Shown here piece after piece: positions 9,672 through 19,858 of a DNA stretch of 64,000 nucleotides (its first letter is position 1; every line of letters starts with the position of its first letter). Position numbers and translations under genes: made by a program. The DNA comes from Sinorhizobium chiapasense (GTDB lineage: Bacteria; Pseudomonadota; Alphaproteobacteria; Rhizobiales; Rhizobiaceae), in contig NZ_CP133150.1 of the NCBI RefSeq assembly GCF_036488675.1, forward strand, positions 186,001 through 250,000, in the 5' to 3' direction. The notes under the pieces are model-generated. The model was not told the origin of the DNA, did no database searches, and saw only the letters and a list, made by a program, of their open reading frames with translations.

Positions 9672-10398
9672 GCAAAGACCTTTTTTGCTGTTGAATGGAG
9701 TTCGGAGGTGTCGACCTTACGCCCAAGTTTATTGCTCGCATCGTCAAGGCGCGGTCGGTTCACCGTGCAGGCGCCACTGGTTTAACAGGCCCTCATGATC
9801 GCCGAGGATCTGGCGGATCAGAACCTGCATTAACCCGCAGGAATAGCTGGCGACCGATCTCACGGAGCTGCTGGGCTTGTTCGTTTCCGGGAGGCTGCGA
9901 AGTCCAGCATGAAAGGATCCTGTTCCGACGTTTAGGACAGCCTGTGGCCCTTGGACTTGCGACGACCGCAAGCGCATCAAAGCCGCCACGCGCTTTTTAG
10001 CGCATTCTAAATTGGGCGTATTTCGATGACCTGCCAATCTATGTAGAATATCTGCCAGTCCGCTGTTCAGGCATGGCCAGGCACGCGACGAACGAATGGC
10101 GGGCGTCCGCCGCCCCAAGCATATCAAACGAATGTCGGCAAGACAGCGTGATCCAGACCAGTGTGGACCCTAGGGTCACTGGTCCGGGATCACCATGTCA
10201 GCACCATTAAAGTCGGCTGAGGCAGGTCCATGCGACTCCTGTCGTGATCAACCACAGCGCGGCGCCCAACCGGCGCAGTCCCCACAATCGTGACCGTGTC
10301 AATCGGCTGACTGCGCGGAGTAACTTGCTGCAGTCGTACCGCGCCTCTTTCAGAGCCTGGCCCAACAACTACAGTTCGGCTGCGAGGCCCTCATCAGG
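9672..10398. other. Region upstream of nodA without a recognisable gene
   Basis: About 730 bases. A minus-strand frame at 9744-10127 stays open for 127 codons but resembles nothing I know. I looked for the nod box core (ATC-N-AAACAATCGATTTTACCAAT type) upstream of nodA and found only a poor partial match around 9720-9755. Confidence 0.4.
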
Positions 10399-10946
<548 letters not shown>

Positions 10947-11427
10947 GAGCAGGCGCACTATTCCGGCCGCCACACAATAGAGGTCGGCGTGCCCGTGACC
11001 CGGCAGCGTTTCCCAGTATCCTCATCCGCCTTCACTTTGGAGGGTAGGCGAGCCTCCCCCTTCGGCCTAGGCCAGCAATTCTACATGCTCGCTTTGCATA
11101 AGATCGGTGGTAAGGCCTTCGGCAGTGGCAGTGCAATTTCGCTCTTGAAAGCAGCCAGCAAGCGCGCGTTCGGCAATGCAGGCGTCGAAAAGTTCCTGGC
11201 TCGCAAAGTGGTCATCACGAGACGGCATGGATTGGATCGTGCAGGCCTGCCTTGCAATTGTCGTACTTATCATGAGTATGTTGCTGCAGCATGACCGGTT
11301 TGCCCTGCCCCTGTAGAGGTCAGAACAAGAACTGCTCGAAATCGTACGGGGCCTTTATCAGCGAACGACAGCAACAACCTTGCTATCTGATGGCTGCGAT
11401 GCGATTCTCGGGCATGATCCGAGGGAG
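10947..11427. other. Stretch without a recognisable gene
   Basis: About 480 bases between the nodN remnant and the IS1595-type remnant. Short frames are open on both strands (for example 10989-11294 plus, 11067-11273 minus) but I could not link them to a family. Confidence 0.4.
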
Positions 11428-11640
11428 ATGAGAATGTCGGAAACGATGCTTGCAGCGCTTACCCACATTCGGACCGCGGAAGATATGATTGTGGTCTTGC
11501 GCGATGAGGAGCAGTGTCGGAGGTTGTTGGAAAGCATGGTGTGGCCGGCTGAAGAGTTTGCCCTGCCTGTGGTTACAAACGCTCGATTGCGATAGCTGGT
11601 TCCAGTTCACGGTGACGACCCACCACCCCTGCATTCCAGG
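11428..11640 (+). pseudogene. IS1595-family transposase N-terminal remnant
   Basis: The start MSETMLAALTHIRTAEDMI followed by LRDEEQCRRLLESMVWP matches the N-terminus of rhizobial IS1595-type transposases. The zinc-ribbon segment that should follow is partly deleted, and FQFTVTTHHP resumes in another frame near 11600. The ISXO2 catalytic domain is absent. Confidence 0.72.
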
Positions 11641-11654
11641 TGATCTCCGAAACG

Positions 11655-11986
11655 ACGTTTTGATGTATGAAAGAATTTCCCAGTTCCAAAGGGCGCTGCA
11701 GTTGTATCGAGTCCCGTCTCTGCCAATTGAGATACACCAGTTTTATGCCGCTGAGCCACGCCCAGATCGTCGTGCACGACCAGGCAGGATTTCACTGGCT
11801 TCGGAGGCAAATTCGCCCATGCGGGGGTGGGACCGGGTCTTGAGTGAAACGGCCATTCATGCCGTACGGGTACCAGGGAACCACATAACGATGATGAGTG
11901 TCCTCGAAAACCGCAGAGTTCTGGCACGATCTTTAGCAGCGGCCTTAAACACCTCAATGACAACACCTAGACGAGAAGGCTCATGA
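11655..11986 (+). pseudogene. Thioesterase-domain remnant (NRPS/PKS type)
   Basis: The plus-strand frame reads YERISQFQRALQLYRVPSLP, then IHQFYAAE, GWDRVL and VPGNHITMMSVLENRRVLA. This is the pattern of the C-terminal part of type I thioesterase domains that release products from non-ribosomal peptide or polyketide synthases, with the catalytic histidine in the GNHITMM block. Only the C-terminal third remains and no adenylation or carrier domains are nearby, so it is a remnant of a lost larger gene. Confidence 0.6.
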
Positions 11987-12447
11987 GTTTAGCCCAGAGC
12001 AGGTCGAGTCGGCTGACACAGGTGGCGACGGGGAGAGGCGGTTCAGGGGAATAGTATGCGATCCGCCGCGTCCTCGATCGCCATGCCCGCTCCCTGGGCC
12101 ATGCTTGGCGAGCAGGCGTGGCAGCATCACCGATCAGGACATAGCGATCAGCTACCCATCGTCTTGCAGGAACTTCCTGCAAGCGGACCTCGGAAGCCGC
12201 TGAACAGCTTCATGACTTTCACGGAGCCGTCGCTGAACTTGTCCGAGCGGCAGTCGGCATACATGTATGTTTCCGTTTCGATGTCGATCTGGCGAGCTGC
12301 GCTCGGACCGAACACTGCGGCCCGCAGCGGCGAGTTTACACCCGCCGCGCCGACGACGAGATCATATTCTTGTTCTTGTCTATTGGAGAAGCGGACCATG
12401 CGCTTGTCACCGCGCGAGCTCGTCGTGACCGCTTCCAAGCCATAGCT
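11985..12447 (-). pseudogene. FAD-dependent monooxygenase remnant
   Basis: Minus-strand text EYDLVVGAAGVNSPLRAAVFG is the FAD-monooxygenase DG motif region (normally GADGVNS; here the Asp is replaced by Ala), and RWVADRYVLIGDAAT in another frame is the second FAD-binding motif (GDAA). Frameshifts separate the parts, and the N-terminal GxGxxG fold is missing where an IS110-type remnant begins. Family resemblance is to salicylate hydroxylase-like enzymes. Confidence 0.7.
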
Positions 12448-13110
12448 TCTCCGCGTCGGGAGATATGGCCATCATAGTCTACCTCGCCTGATTGATAGCG
12501 CCGCGTGGTCAACCCCAGCCAGGTGCAGATTCCGACGATTTACCGGACAGTGTTCCGATCAAAAGCCGGACGCGTCCCTGTTTCGTTTCGGAATCACTGG
12601 CCGGTAGCGTTGGAATGCGCAGCCAGGCGCCTACCGAGCGCGATCGCTTGAAGTTCGCAGGATCCTCGACGGCAGTTAGGTAGGCCGTGGCTGTGATCGC
12701 TCGTGAGCGTCGATCGCTCCAATGCCGGGGATCGACATCAACAACTGACATTGCTGGTTTCTACGCGCTTCGGCGAGGAGCCGTCGTCCCAATCCTGCCG
12801 ACTGGAGGCGCAAATTACGCCACGCTTCAAGTAGCGGCAGAATTATCTGCGGAAGGTCGACATTATCGGCCAAGAGGGAGCGAACGTGCACCTCAAATTT
12901 GCCACCCATACTGCACGGAACGATAAGACCAAACGTCTTCATCAATCCGCGAATCTGATTTGCCACGTCCAGTGTCGTGCGCATGAGTTTCGTTCGAGCC
13001 GCGACCAATGTCCAAGAAAGCATGCTGTCGGAGCCCTTTACCCGGACTTCGCGAAGAAGCCGACCTCCCGTCGATCAAGCTCGGGCAGTTCCCGTCCGCA
13101 ACTCCCTCAT
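12448..13110 (-). pseudogene. IS110-family transposase remnant (minus strand)
   Basis: Minus-strand pieces read LVAARTKLMRTTLDVANQIRG, MKTFGL, CQLLMSIPGIGAIDA and, after a frame change, AITATAYLTAVEDPANFKRS and RRYQSGEVDYDGHISRRG. These follow the order of the central and C-terminal (transposase_20) parts of IS110 transposases. Several frameshifts make it inactive. Weak N-terminal traces may extend to about 13300. Confidence 0.75.
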
Positions 13111-13469
13111 GAGCGATCGAACCATCTCGCTGGGGCCGTCATTGTCGTTGCGGACGATGGAGGCGAGGCCACGCCGCAGTTGCCACGTGTAGCCTCGAAC
13201 CAAGGCGGGCGCACAGCCGGCATCGACGGGATGACTGTGGTGCGCTTCGGAATGGGATCGGTGAGCACCGCTTCCTCGTAGGGCTACAGGCGGAACTGCG
13301 CTCCGGCGCATATCGGCCCAGTCCTGCGCGGCCCAAGCTCATCCCCAAGTCTCGATAAACCAGGGCAATTCCGGTCCCTGGGCATTCCCACGATCAGGGA
13401 TCGCGTCGTCCAAGGCGCGGTCAAGACAGCATCGCAATCTATGACCGGCGAATACGGGAAATCTTCCGC

Positions 13470-13700
13470 GCCATTGAGCAGTGCCAACGGCTTGGAAAGA
13501 TCGAAGGCATCGGCCAGCCTTGATCGACTGCCATGGGCGATAGAACCTGCTTCAAAAACGGCCGTCAGTACGCGGCCTGGCTTGGCCTGGTGCCGAAGCA
13601 GCGATCCAGTGGAGGGCGAGCCCGCTTGTTCGGCATCAGCAAACGCGGCGATCGCTATCTGCGTACACTGATGATTCATGGCTCTCACGCGCCGCTTTAA
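13470..13700 (+). pseudogene. IS110/IS1111-type transposase C-terminal remnant (plus strand)
   Basis: The plus strand reads QRLGKIEGIG, then after a frame change FKNGRQYAAWLGLVPKQRSSGGRARLFGISKRGDRYLR and LMIHGSHA (given here as consecutive short motifs of the transposase_20 domain). It is opposite in direction to the neighbouring IS110 remnant and of a different subgroup, so two separate elements decayed side by side next to nifA. Confidence 0.75.
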
Positions 13701-13865
13701 GTCGGGCTGGCGACAAGCAGGATCCGCGAGGCCTCTGGCTCGGCAAGATGCGGCAACGGCGGCATCCCACAACGTCGCGGCCGTTGCGCTTTGGGTCCAT
13801 ATACGTTCCACATATGAGGAGAGGAGGGCGGGTCGGGCCTCCGGTCGGCGTTACCAGGGCTTAGA

Positions 13866-15614
13866 TTAGAACTTCTTCACCTCGATTTGATACCGGCGGA
13901 TGGCATAACCAATCTGACGTGGTGTGAGGCCTAGAAGGCGGGCCGCTTTGGCCTGAACCCAGCCGGATCTCTCCATCGCGTCGATCAGCCGTTCGCGCTC
14001 AGTCAGACGCGCACCGATTGCGGGGCAGGCAGGATCGTTCGGATCACAAGCTTTGGAGGAGACCTCGCCTAGAGAGGCGCCGGCGCACCCGGCCGCAAAC
14101 GGGGATCCACCCGACACTGTGCTCTCTCTGGTGGGCTCACCGCTGCCCATATCGCCAAATGAACCGTTGGATCCCTTCCACAGAAGCGCAGAGTGGCACT
14201 GGCTGTTCTTGCAGGCGAAATCCGAAGAAACGATCGTCGTTGACGGCGCGAGAGTTGCCGTCCTTCGCACGCAGTTTTCTAGTTCACGGACGTTCCCGGG
14301 GAAGCGGCATTGCGAGATTACGTCAAGCGCCGAGGGCGCGAATGTCAGTTCGCGGCCATTCTCCTTGTTGAATCGCTTGAGGAAGACTTTCGCAAGGCGA
14401 GAAATGTCGCCGGGTCGATCCCTGAGCGGCGGCAACACAATCGGCACTACATTGATGCGGTAATAAAGATCAGCCCTGAACTCTCCATTGGCGACAGCCG
14501 TTTCGAGATTCTTGTTGGTGGCGCATATGAGCCGAACGTCGACCTTTAGCGTTCTGGTGCCGCCAACCCGCTCCAGTTCACCTTCCTGCAAGACGCGCAA
14601 CAGCTTGGCCTGAAATGTAGGCGAGATTTCGCCAATCTCGTCAAGCAACAGTGTTCCGCCGTTTGCCAGTTCGAAACGGCCCGCGCGCTGCGAGATGGCC
14701 CCGGTGAAGGCACCCTTCTCATGCCCGAACAGCTCCGATTCAAGAACGCCTTCGGGCAGTGCGGCGCAGTTCAATCTTACAAAGGGCTTCTTCCTTCGAG
14801 GTGAAAGCTCATGGATGGCCTGTGCAAAGAGTTCCTTGCCGGTGCCGCTTTCGCCCCGCAGGAGTACGGTGGTATTGGTCGGGGCCACGGCCGAAACGGT
14901 TGCGAGCACCTCCTTGACTGCGGGGCTTTCCCCGACGATCCAGTCGATCTTGGCAGGCAGCCGCCCGCCGATGTCGTTCCTCTCACCGTCGGGAGAGTTC
15001 TCGTCCCTGCGTTGCTCCTCTGTGAGCCGCTTATCATCGATGCCAAAACTGCGATGGAGCCAGATCGTCTGGCCGACAAGGTTGGCGATCAGTGTGAGAA
15101 AGCCGACGTCATCGTCATAGGGAATGTTGGTGGTGTCGCCCCTGACGCGAACGATCGATAATGTGCCAAGTATTTTGCGCTCGGCCTTTACCGGAACACC
15201 GATAAAGCGGCCCGGGATGGTGGTGCCGCTTGGAGACGCTTGACGGTCGGGCTGAAGGAGCTCCGACTTGCTGGCATCCTGTATGACGACCGGTGCTCCG
15301 GTAGCAACGATCGCGTCTATTGCGGCCCGGGATACAACTCGGCCGCTGCCGGAATGAGGTGAGGGTGTAATGCCCGCAGTCGCGACAATTTCGGGCTCGG
15401 TTTCATTTTCCAGGACGACGATTGCTGCGTCACGCATTTCCAGCATCGAGGAGAGGATGTTCACGACATTGGTGAGCGTGATCTCCAGCCGGGTAGGTGC
15501 GGTCAGGACTTTCGATATCTGGTAAATTCCGCTGACAAAGGGATCCGCCTTGTTTTTTGTGCCTGATTCAGACCGCCCTCCTTCTTCGAACCGACCGTGC
15601 AGCATGTGAGCCAT
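13866..15614 (-). CDS. nifA: NifA, sigma-54-dependent activator of nitrogen fixation genes
   Basis: A 582-residue enhancer-binding protein. Domains in order: GAF sensor (about 25-190); AAA+ domain with Walker A GESGTGKE (254-261), the sigma-54 contact loop GAFTGA (301-306) and Walker B LLLDEIGE (323-330); an interdomain linker; and a C-terminal helix-turn-helix (QAKAARLLGLTPRQIGYAIRR). Cysteines at 436, 448, 468 and 473 give the C-x11-C-x19-C-x4-C pattern of oxygen-sensitive rhizobial NifA proteins. The gene looks intact. It lacks neighbours such as nifB and fix genes: downstream are IS remnants and, 25 bases upstream of its start, a truncated TRAP binding-protein gene in the same direction. 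Confidence 0.96.
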   Translation of the reverse strand: MAHMLHGRFEEGGRSESGTKNKADPFVSGIYQISKVLTAPTRLEITLTNVVNILSSMLEMRDAAIVVLENETEPEIVATAGITPSPHSGSGRVVSRAAIDAIVATGAPVVIQDASKSELLQPDRQASPSGTTIPGRFIGVPVKAERKILGTLSIVRVRGDTTNIPYDDDVGFLTLIANLVGQTIWLHRSFGIDDKRLTEEQRRDENSPDGERNDIGGRLPAKIDWIVGESPAVKEVLATVSAVAPTNTTVLLRGESGTGKELFAQAIHELSPRRKKPFVRLNCAALPEGVLESELFGHEKGAFTGAISQRAGRFELANGGTLLLDEIGEISPTFQAKLLRVLQEGELERVGGTRTLKVDVRLICATNKNLETAVANGEFRADLYYRINVVPIVLPPLRDRPGDISRLAKVFLKRFNKENGRELTFAPSALDVISQCRFPGNVRELENCVRRTATLAPSTTIVSSDFACKNSQCHSALLWKGSNGSFGDMGSGEPTRESTVSGGSPFAAGCAGASLGEVSSKACDPNDPACPAIGARLTERERLIDAMERSGWVQAKAARLLGLTPRQIGYAIRRYQIEVKKF

Positions 15615-15639
15615 TGAAATTCCTCAGTGGTTGCCATCA

Positions 15640-16191
15640 CGTGGAAAACACACGGATCTTCTTCCCCTCAGGTTTTCCAGCTTGTCTTTTGGGAAACTGG
15701 TGAAGAGACAGATGGACTTGTAGTTGAAGGTGGCGATGATCTTGCCGCCGATCACCTTATCGCGAGAGCGGACAACATTGTCCGTCCAGATGTCATTGCC
15801 TACGGATCTGCTCGTTGTCGGTGTAAACGCCCGGCAATTGGATGGCTTCGATGGCGGGAATATCCCGAATACCGTAGCCTACCGCCACGTCGGCAAAGTC
15901 GACGATGCTGGAACGCAGGCTACGGATGATTTCCGAGCCTGAATGGCCCAGTTCCCGCAGCTTAGAAACCTGCATGTCGAGCTGGCTGTCGGTGCGCTTC
16001 TTCAGTTTGTCAGAAGCCATGTCCATCGTAGGCTCCAGCTCGCGCCGAGCCGGTGGTTCGTCAAGGCCTTCCGCAGGATCTTTTCCTGGGCGGTGGCGGG
16101 AGGCGGCGATAGCCGTGACGCCCGTCGCAAGCACTAATCCCGTGGAAGCGTTTCCAACTAGGTTCAGAAATGAACCGCGATCGTAGGTCAT
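15640..16191 (-). pseudogene. TRAP transporter solute-binding protein (DctP family), truncated
   Basis: The reading frame from the ATG at 16191 has a signal-like start (DRGSFLNLVGNASTGLVLATG) resembling a Tat leader with one arginine lost, then SGSEIIRSLRSSIVDFADVAVGY and IQLPGVYTDNEQI, typical of DctP-family proteins. A frameshift near 15800 moves the continuation (WTDNVVR, KIIATFNYKSICL) to another frame, and the gene ends after about 180 of an expected 320 codons, just before nifA. It is a decayed periplasmic receptor for an organic acid. Its promoter region, shared with the divergent LacI gene, carries two operator palindromes. Confidence 0.7.
16143..16156. promoter_or_regulatory. LacI-type operator, third copy
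   Basis: TGGAAGCGTTTCCA, one change from the perfect palindrome found twice upstream. It sits inside the 5-prime part of the TRAP remnant, about 180 bases from the main pair, a spacing that would allow looping. Confidence 0.6.
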
Positions 16192-16321
16192 TGTCTCTGC
16201 TCCAAGTGAACCGGTATGCCACCACCGATCTGGCATCATTCGCACTTCGAATGGATCGTTCTCAAAGGACGCGTCCCTCCAACGGCTGTCCAGTGAGCTT
16301 CGCGCGCCTCTGCAATCCTCT

Positions 16322-16392
16322 TTGGAAGCGCTTCCAAGCTTCCTACCCCCCGCTGCATAAAACCGTCAAGAAAAATTTGGAAGCGCTTCCAA
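16322..16392. promoter_or_regulatory. Paired LacI-type operators
   Basis: Two identical perfect palindromes, TTGGAAGCGCTTCCAA, at 16322-16337 and 16377-16392, centres 55 bases apart, in the intergenic region between the TRAP remnant and the LacI gene. The central CG dyad and length are typical of LacI/GalR-family sites. They most likely bind the adjacent regulator and control both divergent units. Confidence 0.88.
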
Positions 16393-16465
16393 CATGCGTT
16401 TTCCATGTGTATCTTCAATTTCAAAGACGTTTCGATCACAAGCCGTGCAGGAGCCGAAAAGGCCG

Positions 16466-17503
16466 ATGGGAATTGCCGGAAAGAATGGGGCAGGGGCGGT
16501 GCGCATCGCAGATGTCGCGCGCCATGCGGACGTCGGAGCGGGAACCGTTTCGCGGGTGTTGAACGGCTCGCCCAACGTGACCGCTCAGACCCGGGAAAGG
16601 GTGATGGCCGCTATCCAGGAGCTCGGGTATGTGCCCAATCTGGTCGCGCGGGGCCTTGCGGCGAACAGAACCGGCGTTGTGGCTGCAATCATCCCGGTTC
16701 TCGGTTACGCCCAGCATTCGGAAGTGATCCAGGGAATGCTCGAGGGCCTGAAACCCTACGGGATAACGGTCATGATCGGTTCGAGCGGCTACTCCGAAGA
16801 AGGGGAAGAACGGGTCGTAGAAGCGTTCCTTGCCCGCAGGCCGGACGCCATCTACGTAACCGGCGGGCGGCACAGCGCCCGAACGCGGGAGCTGCTGAAG
16901 AGCAGCGGAATCCCGGTGATCGAGGGAAGCAATCTGCACGACAATCCGATCGACACCGTGATCGGCTATTCGAACTTCGACGCGGCTCGAAAATTGACGG
17001 CGCGCCTGTTCGCGAGCGGTCGCAAGCACGTCGCGCATGTGACGTTCTCGACCGACCCAAATGATCGTATTGCAGATCGCCTCGAAGGCTATCGAGCGGC
17101 TTGCCGCGAGCTGGGTCTGCCGGACGATCTCTTCATTGAGACCACAAACAGTTTCGAGGGCGGCGCCAAGGCACTTCGGACAATACTGGACAGCTGGCCG
17201 GAGGTCGACGGAATCTTCTTTGTTACCGACGTGCTTGCGGTCGGCGCCCTGCACGAATGTCAGCGGCGAGGTATCGCTGTTCCCGAGCACTTCGCCATTT
17301 GCGGCTTCGACGACTTGCCGATCGCTGCGTCGGTCGTTCCGGCCCTGACGACGGCACGCATAGGCCCCGTTTCGATGGGCCGGAAGATTGCCGAGGTTAT
17401 CCTGGCCCGCATCAAGGGAGAGGCAGACGTCGACAAGCGCATCGACGTAGGTTTCCAAATTATCGAGCGAGAAAGCGCGGTGCTTGGTCCGAAGCCGCCG
17501 TGA
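16466..17503 (+). CDS. LacI-family transcriptional repressor
   Basis: A 345-residue regulator with an N-terminal LacI helix-turn-helix and hinge (VRIADVARHADVGAGTVSRVLNGSP, then LGYVPNLVARGLA) and a periplasmic-binding-protein-like sensor domain (IAVPEHFAICGFDDLPIAA near the end). The frame is open to 16394, but the operator at 16377-16392 would then touch the start codon; the ATG at 16466 fits the family N-terminus. It is divergent from the TRAP remnant and is the likely binder of the operators there. The GntR-type (gluconate repressor) subgroup is possible; the effector is unknown. Confidence 0.92.
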   Translation: MGIAGKNGAGAVRIADVARHADVGAGTVSRVLNGSPNVTAQTRERVMAAIQELGYVPNLVARGLAANRTGVVAAIIPVLGYAQHSEVIQGMLEGLKPYGITVMIGSSGYSEEGEERVVEAFLARRPDAIYVTGGRHSARTRELLKSSGIPVIEGSNLHDNPIDTVIGYSNFDAARKLTARLFASGRKHVAHVTFSTDPNDRIADRLEGYRAACRELGLPDDLFIETTNSFEGGAKALRTILDSWPEVDGIFFVTDVLAVGALHECQRRGIAVPEHFAICGFDDLPIAASVVPALTTARIGPVSMGRKIAEVILARIKGEADVDKRIDVGFQIIERESAVLGPKPP

Positions 17504-17514
17504 AGCGGCGGCCG

Positions 17515-17545
17515 GCGTTCCCTCGCGGAACGCTTTCCGATTTTG
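17515..17545 (+). terminator. Probable intrinsic terminator of the LacI gene
   Basis: A 7-base stem (GCGTTCC / GGAACGC) with a 5-base loop starts 11 bases after the stop codon and is followed by TTTCCGATTTT. Confidence 0.6.
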
Positions 17546-17652
17546 CCCCGTGTCGATCGCCGGCTCCACAGTGTCATTGATCGACCTACTTCCGCAACAG
17601 CGAACATGACAATCGCGGTCGCTGCGCCGCCTCAAACCACCGTTTAAGAAAC

Positions 17653-18290
17653 ATGTTGATCGGATATGCTCGCATCTCCAAAGCCGACGGCTCCCAGTCC
17701 CCTCGACCTGCAGCACGACGCCCTACGCGCCGCCGGCGTTGAGCAGGACAATATCTATGAGGATCGCGCTCCGGTAGCCGTGATGATCGACCCGATCTGT
17801 CCGGCTGCCTCAAATCGTTGCGCTCCGACGGTGTGCTGGTTGTCTGGAAGATTGATCGTCTCGGGCGCTCGCTAACCCATCTCGTCAACACGGTGGAAGA
17901 TTTGTCCGACCGCAAGATCGGTTTGCGGGTGCTAACTGGAAAAGGAGCTGAGATCGACACCACGACTGCATCCGGTCGAATGGTGTTCGGTATCTTCTCT
18001 ACGCTGGCCGAGTTCGAGCGGGATCTGATCCGTGAGCGCAAGCTGGCTGGTCTTGCCGCAGCTAGAGCACGAGGTCGCAAAGGCGGTCGCAAATTCGCGC
18101 TCACCAAAGCGCAAGTTCGCCTCGCCCAGGCCGCATCGCGCAGCGCGATACATCTGTCTTCCATCTCTGCAAGGAACTCGCGATCGAGCGCGTCACCCTC
18201 TACCGGTATGTCGGCCCTGAAAGCGAACTCAGGGCCTATGGCAGATGGCTTCTGGGTCAACCGCAACCGGAGCAATCGAATGCCGTTGAC
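17653..18290 (+). pseudogene. Serine resolvase/invertase (TnpR/Hin type), frameshifted
   Basis: The start MLIGYARISKADGSQ has the resolvase N-terminus with the catalytic serine region nearby; the text continues in other frames as LDLQHDALRAAGVE, then LVVWKIDRLGRSLTHLVNTVEDL, GRMVFGIFSTLAEFERDLIRER and, after another shift, LCKELAIERVTLYRYVGP. At least three frame changes are needed, so the enzyme is inactive. It is a leftover of a Tn3-like transposon or plasmid resolution system. Confidence 0.82.
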
Positions 18291-18375
18291 TCATAAACTG
18301 ATTACAATTTTGGGTATGCGCATTGCCTTAACCCTCTCCGCCTTCGTAGCAGATGCAAACGCGCAGCTGCGGCAG

Positions 18376-18778
18376 ATCACCGATGCGGCTTCTGGAACAG
18401 CAACTGTCGTCGCGACGCGGCTCGGAGCTTTCCGGCGGTCAGCGCCAGAGGGTTGCAATCGCGCAAGCTTTGGCTTCTGAGCCAAAAGTCCTTGTCTGCG
18501 ACGAGCCTGTTTCGGCTCTCGACGTCACGACACAGGCGCACGTGCTTGATCTTCTTTCAGATCTTCAGCGCAGCCTGGGGCTGGCGATGATCTTCATCTC
18601 GCATGATCTTCGCGTCGTGCAGCAACTTTGCCACCGCATCGCCGTGATGAAAGAAGGCCGGATCGTCGAGACGGGGACGGTCGAGGAGATATTTGAAACG
18701 CCGAAGGCAAGATATACGCAGGCAACTCCTGGCCGCCTTGCCGCAACTGCCGGCGAGATGATCTATGCCTGTGTTTAG
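18376..18778 (+). pseudogene. ABC transporter ATPase, C-terminal half
   Basis: Contains the ABC signature [16 protein letters not shown], Walker [14 protein letters not shown] and the H-loop IFISHD, then the OppD/DppF-type tail ([21 protein letters not shown]). There is no Walker A, so it cannot bind ATP normally. It is the 3-prime end of a peptide-type ABC ATPase joined to the resolvase remnant. Confidence 0.8.
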
Positions 18779-19045
18779 CCTTGCGTCTGAATAGTCGTGC
18801 GGCGTCTACATTGTGATCATCGAACGCGGCGGCCGCATCAATTCGCCGTGGCTACCTTCGCGGACTGACGCTGCAAACCGAAAAGTGAGACTTCGCGATC
18901 GGCCCCGATGCTGATGGGGCGTCTCGGCAATGCGCCGACCGGCCGGTAAGCCGGATGGTCTTCGCATTCACGGGCGCGGCGGTCCGGCGAAGGTCTCTGC
19001 GGATGATCGAGGAATGGTGATCGCAGGCAGGCCACATGCAGGACG

Positions 19046-19367
19046 TCAGCGGATGAGCCTTCGCTCGAGAAAGGTCTGCATGTCACGACGTCCGTCCGCG
19101 ATGCAGTAGACGATGACATCGGTGCCCATGATGCGGTAGATCATGCGCCAGGGCTTATGGTGCAGTTCCCGATATTCGGAGAGCCTGATACTCGCCAGCT
19201 CTTTCGGAATGTTTTCGCGGGCGGGGAACTCTTCGAGATCGGCGCAGGCGCTCTCGATCTCGCTCAGGATGCGCTCTGCCGTGTCGGTACCGTCGCGGCC
19301 GGCGATGAAACGATAGAGATCCTCGATGTCGCGTTCCGCGTCCCGGCGAAAGAACACGATACGGCAT
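19046..19367 (-). pseudogene. ParE/RelE-type toxin, probably frameshifted at its start
   Basis: From a GTG at 19357 a 103-residue ParE-like toxin reads FFRRDAERDIEDLYRFI, then FPARENIPKELASIRLSEYRELHHKPWRMIYRI and DVIVYCIADGRRDMQTFLERRLI. The family start would be MPYRVFF; the ATG at 19367 that overlaps the antitoxin stop gives MPYRV and then leaves the frame, as expected from a one-base deletion near 19356. If the GTG is used, a nearly full toxin could still be made. ParE toxins poison DNA gyrase; RelE relatives cut mRNA. Confidence 0.72.
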
Positions 19368-19648
19368 CAGGACTGGCTGTCGGCCAGACGTTTGCGGATG
19401 CGGGCGAAGGTTTCGGCAGCAGGCCGCAGCTTGCCCTCATCGACCTGCCGGTTGGTGAGCGCCAGCACTTTCTAGAGCGCCAGCGTCTCCTGCGTTTCTT
19501 CGTATTGACCGACATCCTGAAGGATCGCTTTCGCCTCGCCGTGAAGGGTAATGACAACAGGATGGGGATTATCCTTCAACGTCCGGATGATCTCGGGCGC
19601 ATGCGCCTTGAGATAGCTGATCGGCTTGACCTGGTCTGACAGTTTCAT
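19367..19648 (-). pseudogene. Phd/YefM-type antitoxin with internal amber codon
   Basis: From the ATG at 19648 the minus strand reads MKLSDQVKPISYLKAHAPEI, IIRTLKDNPHPVVITLHGEAKAIL, a Phd/YefM antitoxin N-terminus. An in-frame TAG at 19472-19474 interrupts it after ETLAL, and the text then goes on in the same frame (KVLALTNRQVDEGKLRPA) to a TGA at 19367. The stop overlaps the toxin start in the usual operon manner. A truncated DNA-binding half could still be made, but the toxin-neutralising C-terminus would be lost. Confidence 0.75.
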
Positions 19649-19858
19649 GCAGGTCGCTCCATTTTGACCAGAGTATAAATCAACAAATGGTTGATTGTAA
19701 CGTCGGCTCGTTCCCGTAGAGCTGCATTCCTGACGCGTGACCCTGCGGCTGCTTTTTTCCTCGCAATGTCTGCGAAAGAGAATGTCATTTCTTATAATAA
19801 GGTTTGTCTACTGATTTTATGGACTAAAGCTTGTAATCAGCGATCGGATCCTGGTGTT

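Noticed and set aside
9700..9760. Possible nod box upstream of nodA
   Set aside because: Only GATG and a short A/T-rich match were found; the conserved core around ATC-N-AAACAATC is absent.
11910..11930. TGGCACG-N4-TTTAGC as a sigma-54 promoter
   Set aside because: The -12 element is not TTGC and the site lies within a thioesterase remnant with no suitable gene downstream.
15793..16245. 150-codon frame read as a new gene
   Set aside because: The text and its continuation in the next frame match a TRAP binding protein, so it is a truncated pseudogene.
16436..17716. 426-codon minus-strand open frame
   Set aside because: Antisense to the LacI-family gene, which has a complete helix-turn-helix and ligand domain.
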